NCBI GenBank assembly: GCA_018389105.1 | Contig: JACATO010002142.1 | Location: 248,001 to 312,000, forward strand | DNA: 64,000 nt | Reading direction: 5' to 3' | From: Nautilus pompilius | Taxonomy: Eukaryota > Mollusca > Cephalopoda > Nautilida > Nautilidae | In this document: piece by piece, positions 24,791-36,100 of the stretch | Layout of the letters: each line of letters starts with the position of its first letter | Position numbering within the stretch: the first letter of the stretch is position 1 | The notes under the pieces: generated by a model | Database searches by the model: none | Told to the model about the DNA's origin: nothing | The model's input: only the letters and a program-made list of their open reading frames with translations | Made by a program: the position numbers and the translations under genes

Positions 24791-25475
24791 ACTAACTAAC
24801 CATACAACGCTTGAATTGAATAAGTCGAGCTTGTATTCATCCGCGCAGAACAGAGCCCTTAAACGTCTTCCATACCGCATTCGAACTACAGATATCTGTT
24901 TTATTTCAATTTCTGCACCAAAAAATTCCTATGTTTCACTACGCCCCATCTCTTTTGAGCGCCGTTTCGACAAGGAATGAACTACATCCAGAAGCGTTTC
25001 TACACCGTTGGACGGCGGGTATGACGCGGTCGTGATCTCGCGAGGTGCTGCGAGTCTGTGACGTAGGGTCAGTCGTCGTCGTCGTCGTCGAGGCCGAGGC
25101 CGGCGATGCCGTATTTGGAACGGCTATGGATTTTGAATGCTTGTTTATGCGTGCTGCCATGCGAACGTGGACAGCGGAAAGGCGTGTGTTTGAAGCGTTC
25201 TTGGGCGAGGATTTTGAAAAGGGACCGAGCGGAGGATCTGTTGCCGGACGTGTGACCCGTCAGTCGGCGGGAGAGTGCAGATGCTGACGTTTTTTAAAAG
25301 CCCTTTGTAGCTGTGTAAACACGTGCGTTGGATTTCGGTGCAAGGCAGCGAGCATCAGCAGTTCGATCGTAGTGATAACTGGCTGCCGGCTACAGGCTGG
25401 CGTAGTGCAGCTTCAAAGCGGGGGTCCCTGTTGCGGAATGCCGACTTGCTAGCCGACGCACCGCCGAGTAGTGCG
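24791..25475. promoter_or_regulatory. TLNRD1: upstream region / 5' UTR of TLNRD1
   Basis: CpG-containing sequence between the two head-to-head genes. It holds a (GTC)n run near 25072-25091, a half-CRE TGACGTAG near 25058, a TCTCGCGAG element at 25036 and a CACGTG at 25320. No TATA-anchored start is obvious. The whole likely acts as a dispersed bidirectional promoter. Confidence 0.5.
25036..25045. promoter_or_regulatory. TCTCGCGAG (BANP-type) element
   Basis: TCTCGCGAGG matches the TCTCGCGAGA palindrome at nine of ten positions. In mammals that element is bound by BANP at CpG-island promoters. Confidence 0.5.
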
Positions 25476-25490
25476 ATGAGGAGGTTATGA
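25476..25490 (+). promoter_or_regulatory. uORF overlapping the TLNRD1 start codon
   Basis: ATG AGG AGG TTA TGA: four codons and a stop. The stop overlaps the main ATG in an ATGA arrangement (main ATG at 25487), so main-frame translation would need leaky scanning or termination-reinitiation. Confidence 0.6.
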
Positions 25491-26267
25491 GCGCTGATAA
25501 TGCACGCACAGTGGTTGTTGCTTGCGAACTAAGCCACATCAAGATGCAGGGGGTGGCCGATCTCCTGCTCCTGTCCTGCGATCGCCGGCCCGTCTTCCTG
25601 AGGTGCAGCGAACCGTTCTGCCGGTGCCGCGAGATCGTCCTGGACAAGACCAAGGCGCTGTTCGTGCTGACGCAGAACGTGGCGACGCAGATCCACACGC
25701 TGACCGCCAAGTGGCCGGAGGTGTGCGACGACGTGCAGGCCCTGGCCGACCTGGTCGTGGAGCTGGTCGAGTACTGCAGCCACGCCGCCTACCTGGTGGC
25801 CATCAGCTACGACGGCAGCACGCCGGCCATCCCGGGTCTGGTGGAGCGGTACCGGGCGAGCCACGCCTGCCTGGAGGTCAGGCTCGCCTGCACCCGGCTG
25901 AAGAAGGCCAAGGCCGAAGAGCTCAGCCCGCACGCGCTGGTGCAGATCTGCACGTCGCTGTCCAAGAACCTGGCGGTTCTCGCGGACATCTGCAAGTACG
26001 CCAGCGAGAAAACGGAAGAGCAGAGCGACCAGGACCAGTTCAAGCTGTGCCTGAAGAGCCTGACGGCCACCGCCAGCTGCCTCATCTCGAGCATCAAAAC
26101 TTTCAAAAACAAGCCGACGCCGGTCAACCAGGGCCGGTGCGTGGCCTTCTGCGAGCCCGTCGTGGCCTCCGCCAACGCGCTCGTCAACTTTGCCATAGAG
26201 AAGGAATTCATCGGCGTCACCGCTGTCTTATCAGCCGAGGCCAAGGAAGCCCAGACTGCAATCCTCG
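25487..26267 (+). CDS. TLNRD1: TLNRD1 coding exon 1
   Basis: Codons 1-260 plus one base. Very GC-rich compared with exon 2 and the surrounding DNA. It includes the start chosen here (MSADNARTVVV); a second in-frame Met at codon 20 precedes the conserved QGVADLLLLS. Confidence 0.92.
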
Positions 26268-27098
26268 GTAAGTCCTTCGATTTGGCTCCGCGCTAGCTAT
26301 TGTTATTACTTTTATCTTCGACTTCCATTTGAGGGGTTGCTATGGAAACCGATTTTGTTTGCCCCTGCGGCCTTGTGTTTCGATTTTGACTGCCAACTCG
26401 GCCAGGGTTGGATTGGTGACGAAGGGGATTGTATAGTATTGTAGAGGGGGGAGGGGCAGAAAATCCGGGGAAGATGAGAGCCTGTGAATGAATGGAATAT
26501 AGTTAAAGTTCATTAGTAAGGAAGAACGGGGTTTTAGGGAGGGGAAAACCAGAAAAACAAAACGAAAGAAGGCAAAACGAGAAGCTCTCTTGAGACAACC
26601 AGCCGACACTGAGCTCTAGAAGCGATAGAGTTTGAGATCTTCTCTCTCTCTCTCTCGAGTACTGACGTCATCTCTCACAGGTACTGACGTCATACCTCCC
26701 TCTATTGACGTCATCACTCTCTCTCCATCTCTCCCTCTATCTCTCTCTCCCCTCGCTCCCCTATCTCTCTCCCCCCTCCATCTCTCTCCCTTCCCCTCCC
26801 CTCTCTCCCTCTCCCTCTATCTCTCTCTCTCTCCCACCCCTCTCTCTCTCTCTCTCCTCTCTCTCCCTCCCCCCTCTCCCTCTTCTCTCTCTCTCCCCTC
26901 CTCTCTCTGTCTCCCTCATCTCTCAACCCTCTCTCTCTCCATTCTCCCTCTCTCTATCTCCCTCTCTCTCCTCCCTATCCCTCTCTCTCCCCCTCTCCCC
27001 CTCTATCTCTCTCTCTCCCTCTCTCTCTCTCTCTCTCCCCCCCCCTCTCTCTCTCTCTCTCCCTCTCCTCTCTCTGTCCCCCTCTCTCTCTCTCTCTC

Positions 27099-27135
<37 letters not shown>

Positions 27136-30100
27136 AACAACAAAAAGCATCTTTGATTTCCCATTTACTACCTCTTTTGTAGCTTTACCTTCTTGAATCC
27201 ATTAAATGTTTAAACAGATGCAGTTCGGGTGCCTGCAGCTTTCTTCAAACAGGTAGATAGATAATCATCGTTCGTGAACTCGAGGTAGACTATCTGTCTT
27301 ATCCTGAAAGTCAAAGGTAAGAGCAACTAAACCTTTTCAAGGATCTACTCTAAATATAACCAATGGCTCACACATTGAAACCGAAATATGTTTTATACTC
27401 CTGGTTTTATTTAGTAGTCCTGTTTAACGGAGCTGATTTCGGATGCTGGAACTGCTCTCCAACATTTACTGTTGCTCCCAAGGCTGGATTTTCCTCCTCA
27501 GCTGTTTGCAGTCATCATGCAAACTCTTTCCAAGTCGCCATGGTCGCCTAAACTTGCAATAATGTAAAGGATGCTGGTGGTCCTTTATTTAGAAACAAGA
27601 CAATTCACGTACCCACCCTGTTCATCGAGACTAGCCCAGGGTAGTGGCAGTACTTGTGCGATTGTACTAGAACGGTAGGATGTCTTCTTAGCTCTGCATG
27701 CAGCGTCTCTACACGTTATTGCCACTTTGATGAAGTCAAGCAACATAAATCAAAAATAGATTGGCGAAGAATTAGGAAGGCTTGTAAAAGATTATTCTAG
27801 CCAACAGCATGTGAAAGAGATCGCAGGTAATATATGAAGAGGGTGGGAGAGGTGGCTATACTCAAATTTCAGAACTGCTTGGAATGTAATTTGTAAAAGT
27901 TTGTATTGAGAGCCTATTCATATACATGTGCTAGATTAATTTGTTTTTGAAAAAATGCAAACATACAAAAACCAAAAAAAAAAAAAAAAAATTAAAGATG
28001 TTTACTCTTAAAAACTGAATGCTTAATTTCTTCTTTAGCCGCTCACTGCTTTTGTTCTTTCTCGAGTTGTTGTTTGAAAGTCTTAGTTTTGTGATTTTCT
28101 TTGTCTGTTTCCGAAATTTTTCATTGGTAAGAGAGGACCTGTTGCATTGGTGGTAGAGAGGTGAACGGTCCTGACTGCATAATCACTCTCTTGTCTTTCT
28201 CACCCATTTTCTGCCCCTCAGTTCTAATGCAGCATATGTAGGCTTAAAAATTACAAGATATCTGAGTTGAAGAAAGGGCTGGGGGTGACTTTGCGGTCTG
28301 ATTCAGGGAATTAAACATCCCTACTCGCTCTTCCGACATGTTGGAAAATTGAAGGGGCCACCATCTAATGCCAAAACCTAAGATCTCAATGTTGAGTCTT
28401 GGTAGTAGAAATATCTTGGAATCTTTACCCCTCTCCCTGACTTGTGTGTACATCACTTAATCCATCTGGTAATTTCTCAAAATTGCCTTGCTTCATTTTC
28501 AAACCTTTGAAAATCTTCTTGCCCAGTTGGAAAAGTTTTAAAATAATCAAATACTGATCAGAATTAATTACAATTGTAAAATTAGAATATCAGATTTCTG
28601 AAGAACACTTTATATATAATGTGGCATTTAGCATTATTAAATAAACACACTAATAACAAGTAAACATAAATTCTACAATTAAGGATCCTGCTGAGGGTCT
28701 GGAGAAAGATTGGTGAGGCTTTTAATCTATCATGTTTACAACCAGCTGTTACACATGGTAGATCTGGATCATTGATATGCCTGTTAGTAAAATCTTACTT
28801 TCATTGATGAGCTTCTGCCAGTTCCATATCTATTCTTTGATTCCTGCCTTTGTTTGATCAGAGAATCTTTAACTGGCCATTCTTCCAGAACCACTAGTTT
28901 GGAAGATGCTTGTTTGCCTAGAACTCAGATGTAAACGAGCACCTATGGGGAGCATCTTGAGAGACATTTAAGGGCCAAATAATCAAGACCTATCTTATGG
29001 AATCAATTGAAGAATACTTGCAAAGTTTGTGGAAAAAACTGAGACTGGTCACCACTGATAATATAATAGATGCCTAGATGTCTGTGACTGCTATGTGATG
29101 CAACAGGTTCTCCAAGCAGAAAAATAGTTATGATATATACATTACAGAAGAAATGTACATGGTTATGGTGATCATATCATATGGCAAGGGCAGAGGATCT
29201 GTACTTGCAAACATTTATTATTTATTTATTAAAAAAGACTTGTATTCCTCCACTATAATACTACAAAATCTAAGTTCCCACAATAAACATGGGCAGTGTT
29301 CTATAACTGCATTAAGAGCTCTAGTTTGCCTTTTGATGGGAGTCCTAACAGAGGTGAGGATTATGTCAGTTTCTGTAGTGGATAGAAAACTCTTTTAGAT
29401 TTTGTTAAACTTTATGCTTTGTAGAATTTAACTCAGCATTACTGTTGGATTCATTTAGCATTTAATTCAATTTAACTTCACATCAGTTTTTGCAGGAATA
29501 TAATTGTAAAATGAAGAGCACTTAATCCAAAACTTTCTTTAGTAGTTAATTCCAAATTATAATTTTGGCAGTGCCAGCTTTACATTTAATAGTGTGCAAG
29601 CTGTACAAGTCAGAAGGCAGATGGGTTTTTCACAGAAGAACAAACAGAGAAACCAAGGCTATTTAGGAACTGTAAGAAATGATGTAGTGTCTGGAGCAGA
29701 AACTACATTATATTTATCATCAAACTAAACCACAGCATGTGGTAATGTGTTATTTAGCTGTAGTTTGCTTATTATCTACTGTAAGACCTTCGTTTTTAGA
29801 AAACAAAGAGCAAACTTTCCATCTATTCTGTTTGCTTCCTGTTTAGGTTAATTAATTTGTTCAGCTTCAAAAGTGTTTAAACCTCATTATCATCTTGTAA
29901 ACATTATTTAATAAATACCACAAAACAACTGATGTACATGCACAGATAGGTGTATTTCATTAATCCCCCCCACAAAAAAAAAAAGAACTTTGTTATACCT
30001 TTAAGAGGTAATGATGATCTCTCGTTGGTGAATAGAAACTATGCAACCATAGCAAACCTGAGAAACTGACCATCTCATATCTTGAAGAGTAACCTTGCTG

Positions 30101-33100
30101 TGAAAAACTAATTTTATTTCCATAGTGCAGAAATGGAAATTGAAAGTGATTAACCCTTTCCACACAACTGCATCCTAAGATCAATAAAATGAATTATTGA
30201 AGTACCAACTTTCTGGAAATACTAAATTTTCTTCATCAACATGCATGAATGCATTTAAGTAATGACTGCTGCTGTAGCATTCATTAGGCATGGGCTCTAA
30301 TCATTTGATCAGTCTTTATTTTTTGTTTATAATATCCATTCTACTAATGTGGATATTGCTTGAATAATTCTATACAGCAATGTATTGACTGTTGGTGCTT
30401 TGCATTGAGATTTTTTCAAATGTTGCTGAATAATGTATTGATTTTTGCTTGACCACAGTTATTAAACGATTTCCGGAGGTACTTCTGTAAATTGCTTTGC
30501 ACCTACATGCATTGTGGTAGTTCTTTGTTACTGCATTTTCTGTATGCCCACTTTCCCCAGGTGAGTGATTACAGCTTATTGATTAATTATTGACTTTGAG
30601 CTTAGCAATCAACTTCCGAAAAACTGATAACAGGTATTATAAAAAAAAAAAGAAAATTTTACATAATTCTAAAAAAAAGAGAGAGAAGAATAAATGTAAA
30701 CATTTAAAAACTGATATTTATAAATGCAGACAACATATTTATTTTGTATACAGAATTATTTTCGGATATGATAAAGTAAGTTAAAAGTTTATACTATCAG
30801 TCAGGACTTGTTTTTATATTTAGAGAAAGGAGAGCAGGTTTAAATATGTTGTAGTAATAAGGACGTCATCATGTGATTTGGAGACGAGAGTTGTTCGGTC
30901 ACGTGATGTTTAAAATGATGATGACAGAATTATGGGTAAAGGAAATCGGGTTCACAATAATTGACACCTTACTATAATAATATCTTTTTATTTAATTATC
31001 TCACCCCTCTTTTATGTTGAGAGAAGAAAGCGAAAGAGAAAACTGATTTGATTTGCACTGTGCCATGGCTTCCCTAGAAATGTTTGTAATTGGTTGACAG
31101 CACCAGGCACGCCATGACATATTTCAATGGAGCACTGGCCATGAAACTGTTTACTTGTCTCTCCGGTTTCTTTAAGTTCACTGAGGATTAGATTTTCAGA
31201 GAGAGAGAGAGAGTGTGTGAATATAATTTAAGGGTTAGCCAGAAACATATGCAGAGAAAATGGATGTGTTTTATTCCTTTATTATTACTAGTTTGTTTTT
31301 TTTTTTTTGATTTTTTTTTTTTGCTAAAATTTAAAACCTGGCATCTGTACAGCAGATGGAATCCATGTTTTACCACTGACTCACAAATGTTGCTATTTAT
31401 AATCCAAACATTTAGGTTAATTTTATTGCCAGTTATTTTAATTAAGCCTTATTTTAAAAAAAAATATGTTTGTTTTATAAAGTCATTAATTATATTTTAA
31501 ATTCATTTGTCTGTTTGTCAAAGATCGCATTTTGTGTTTGTGGTGGTATCCAATCAACATACCATTTGAGGAAATGTTAAATAACCTGCCTGAGTCTGTG
31601 AGGTAACATTAATTATAGAACCTACCTGGATGAAAGTCTTTATTATTTCTTTAGCAGTCTTTACCAGCCTATGGGATGAGTTCCAACCCACAACAACCAA
31701 AGAATTAATTCTGTTAAGGTGTCTTACCATTTATTTCTGTGTAATTTTTCTCCCCAGAAAACAGCACATTTTCTTTGATTTGCCTTGTCAGTGGTTCTTC
31801 ATTTGGCTGCTTTTCAGGTGCTGTGCAGATAACATCACAAGATTAATGATGATTTTTTTTTTGCCATTAGCTTTATCACCACACCTGGTTTCTACTGTGT
31901 CATAGTGTCGTGATGGCAGGGCAAAAGTGCAGTTTGTTTTATGTAATGACATTGTACCTGTGTAATAGACTAAACAACAAATAATTACAAATTCTGTTCT
32001 CTCGTGGTCTTAAAATTACCACCAAAAAAATTAACAAGCTCGATGTTAACTGAGTAGAATTAATTAATTATTAAATCAGGAACGAAACAATAAGTTGTTT
32101 TTTTTTTATTAATTATGTGAAAACATTTTTATCTTTGATAATTTGTGTTGGAACCTCACTGGAAAGATCACAATGCATCATTGGAAGGTTTTGTCTTCCT
32201 CCCCTTTGCTGCTTTTTGCTAAAGAAGGAAAGAAACAAAGTTTTTTACTTAGTTGTGGTAAATATAAGGAAATAATAGTTTTAGCATTAATTAAAAGATG
32301 CTTCTGTTGCTTTTAAAATTTGTTGTACCCACTAGAATTGTAAATTGCTATCAAAATCAACATTAAAGCTGACTCTATTTCATTTTTTGTCTGTGCAACC
32401 TGGGGCCTGAAAACTGCTAAATTGTCCTTGGTTAGCACTTTAAAAACAAAAAAAACTTAGAATGTGACTTTTGTTTACCAGACTTCAAAGCAAATCTCTG
32501 CTCTGCTTATAATCGCACTTTCCTAGCTACTTAGATTTACTCAGTTACTGCATAACAAGAAAATCACTATCTGGCACCTGTTCTCCATAGGTGGAGTTTG
32601 ACAGATTCTGCTGCTGGTTGGTTATCCAGCACAGTCTGAAGATAGAAAAATCTCATCTAGTCTCATAATGAAAGTCCCAATTTGGTGGTTAGAATTCTCA
32701 CCCGGAGACTTACTGTTTTAGTTCAGCTTTAATGGACACAACACTAGAATACAGTCGGGTTTTTTATGTGGAAAAAATAGTTTGATTCTTCTTTTGTTCT
32801 TTAATGCAGATATTTAATTTAGTGTGGTGTCACTTCAGCAAATGAAAAAAAAAACAAACAAACAGCTAATGATTTTCATTTTATCTTATGATGGGAAAGT
32901 GAATTTGTAATAGTTATTTAAAGTGATACTGCCTTGGCATACATTTGTTGTTGTTTTTTTGTATCTTTTATTATTATATTATTTTGTTAGCTTATTTATT
33001 TTACTAAACCTTAATTTTGGTATTTAGTTGTGTTTTAAAAATTACACTTTCCTGCAAATAGAAATAAATTTTTTTAAAAGTAAAAAAAGTCAGGTGACCA

Positions 33101-36100
33101 TTACCTACATTTCATTCTCTAAAGTCGAAAATTGTGTACAGATGAAAATTAAATACATCCACATAGTGACAACTGTCTGATATTATTGGCAGTTTATTTG
33201 CTGTAGTAGAAATTTTTTTAAATTGGTTATCTCTCGTTGGATATTTTAGTCAGGATGAGTTTAAAATATCCTTGAATTTGATGGTTTTTTTAGAATTCAA
33301 TAATAGAAACATTTCAAATGATATTTAGCACAAAGAAATTTTAGCCTAATGCCTTTTCTTACTACATATGAAAACCTTTTTAGATATCACTGGTCAACAG
33401 ATTTTTTTCTCAGTAAAAACATGTAAAATGTATTTGTTATAATATTGCTTTAAATAAAATGTATTTGGCTTATAAGCTTCCCATATGGTTTTCAAGATCC
33501 ATTTATTCATAATTGTATGCAGGGCAAAAGTTGGCCCCCTTGTATGGCTAAGAGGAAAACAATTCAATAGCTTTTCCTATCCCAATGTTGAGGTGAGAGC
33601 CAAAGGATCATAGAAGTGATTGCTACTTTTTCTCACAAAAATTGCTGTTTTCTTCTAACAACAAGCATAATATCTAATACACTAATGGGTTTTCTGCTAT
33701 TAAGCCAGTTCCTCTTGAAGAATTTCCAATTCCAACTCATTTGGAAACTTGGGAAAAGCAGCTGTGTAGTGAAGGTATGCTAGCAACTGAAGAAGACAAA
33801 GATTCAGCTTCAGATGATGCCTACAAACATTGAAAGAAAGAAGACAGAATGCCACATTTAATAAATCAACAAGAGCTGATTGGTCTGGTATGTGATTTAA
33901 CTGTATCAAAGCAGCAAGCTAGACTTCTTGGTTCAAGGCTACAGCAATGGAATCTTCTGGCAGAAGATGCCAACATTTCTACATTCAGGAGTTGCAATGC
34001 AGTATTGTCAATCTACTTTGAAAGACAAGATTCTAATTTTGTGTATGCACAAATGTCAATGTCCTTATGCATGAATTAGGTTTTGAGAATAACCCCAGTG
34101 CATGGCACCTATTTATAGATTCTTAGAAATTAAGTCTAAAGGCTATTTTTTTGCATAATGGAAATAAGAAGTCTTTGATGCTATTAGTTCATTCTGTTGA
34201 TAGGAAAGAGGCTCATGAAAGTTTGGTCATCATTTTTAACTTCAAGTTATGTTATCATAGTTTTATTATGCATATAGAGTATATAGTATTCACATATGTT
34301 CACACATAAATAGAAATTTGGTATGCTTTTTTATGTTTCCTGTTTTTATATTTATTTACTTTGTTTTTATAATTCAAGTACTGAGAAAAATTTAGTATCA
34401 TAGGAAATAATATTTTATTTACTTCTCAAAAACTATACATACTATGCAAAAATGGATAGTTTTGCTGCAATCAGTAGTCAGTTTTACACAGGATATTAAC
34501 AAATAAAAAGTTAAAATTTGTTTAGCTTAATTATAGTTTTATTTTAGCATCCTAGAATATAATTGTAAGTATTCCCTTTTCCTGGTCACCCTTATCTTCA
34601 GCAAAGATGCAAGACGAAGGAAGAATTCCTGTAAAAAATCTTCACTCCCAACAATCTTATCTCTCTATTCCACAGTCATTTTTACAAGTGCTCTGAGGTA
34701 CTGAGGGAAGTGGTATTGACCAAGTGGTAAGTGGTGAAATCCCAGCTCTTCAGGTTTAGAATGACCGACTTGGCAGTGTCTTGGTTAGGGTGGAGCTCAA
34801 ATACTCCTGAACACTTCCTGGACAACCAGTGAGGACTGCCAGCTATAATTATAGGCTGTTGACACAGCAAATTTATAGCTCAGTGCTGCAATATATGTTG
34901 CTTGTTTATTTGTTTAAAATTCTTGAGTGAACTTTATTTGCATGGTTTCAGGCAAGCTTTCTGTTTTTAAAGAGAGGAGAACAGCTTTAAAATAAACTGG
35001 CGTGAGGCCACAGCAGTTTTTATTTATACACTGATGTGTTATAGAAGGATGCTATCATCTCTGAAAAATCTGCTCTGTTGGTGGACTGTAGAACTGGTTT
35101 GCATAGAGTTTGAAACCAGGGAGATTTTTAAAGGACTAAAAAAAGGGGGGTTGTGAAATGTTTTGAGAGGAGTGGTGACCATCTAGCAAATATGTTGAGT
35201 AAATAATTCCAAATATTTGTCAGTTTATTTTTAACCCTTGAGGAGGTTTACCTTTTCTCTTTTATAAAGAGATATTTAATTTAACTGTTATGTACGTAGA
35301 AATATGCCCCCCTTTTTTTTTTTAAGGAACCAAATGGAATAATTAAATAATACTTAGGGACACATTGATAACTTCCACAAAGATTGGTCACATGTTTTTC
35401 ATTTATACATTAGCTGCGATTTTCTGTACAGTGTAGATAGAAGAGAATTATGAAACATGGAAAGAACAATTAGTCCCCAGCATATTTCTTTCATAGCTAA
35501 TTTTTACGTTTTGAACTTATTAAAAATGAAATTGCACTGAGGCTGGACACTGATTGGTTGACTGATTTTATCCCACTTCATCCCTTGTAGAATTGGCTGT
35601 GCAGTAGGAGACTACTGGTTTACTGCTAAGGTTGAGGGCCCAAGTTCAAAGCTGCACAGATTTTCTCTCCATCTAAAAGAGTTCCAGTTTGGTTTACTCC
35701 GCCAAAGTCAGAAGTGCCCGCCTGCTTGCGTGGCAAAACTGGTAATACTTGCTAGTGGACAAATGCAGCTGTACATTCTTTCATCAAGGTTGTCTCCCTG
35801 AAGCAACAACATTTCTGTGCAGATTCTTCTTGTCTACCATTGCTGGAGTTCCATTTGCTTTACTGATAACATTGCACTGAGTCAGTCCTACAGCTCCAGA
35901 TATCAACCATTTTGCTAAACCAAAAACGTACTGTCATGTTATGTATTACTGAGTTTCAGCACTTCACATCTCCTGTGATTCTATGTTAAAATTTTCTTTT
36001 TTTTTTTTTAAATTTAAGTAAAAGCAAAAACCCGTTATAAATTATCCCTATTCGAAGTTTTGGAGAAAGTCTTAAGAGAAATGCAGTAGAAATATATATA

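Noticed and set aside
24290-25287. open frames in the CpG-rich region
   Set aside because: GC-rich promoter sequence lacks stops by composition; no similarity and no conserved start.
25522-26271. 249-codon alternative frame in TLNRD1 exon 1
   Set aside because: Shadow of GC-rich coding sequence; Arg/Gly/Pro-rich and without similarity, while the overlapping frame is clearly TLNRD1.
26632-27156. 174-codon Ser/Leu/Pro-rich open frame
   Set aside because: Produced by the CT repeat; any frame of such a repeat is open.
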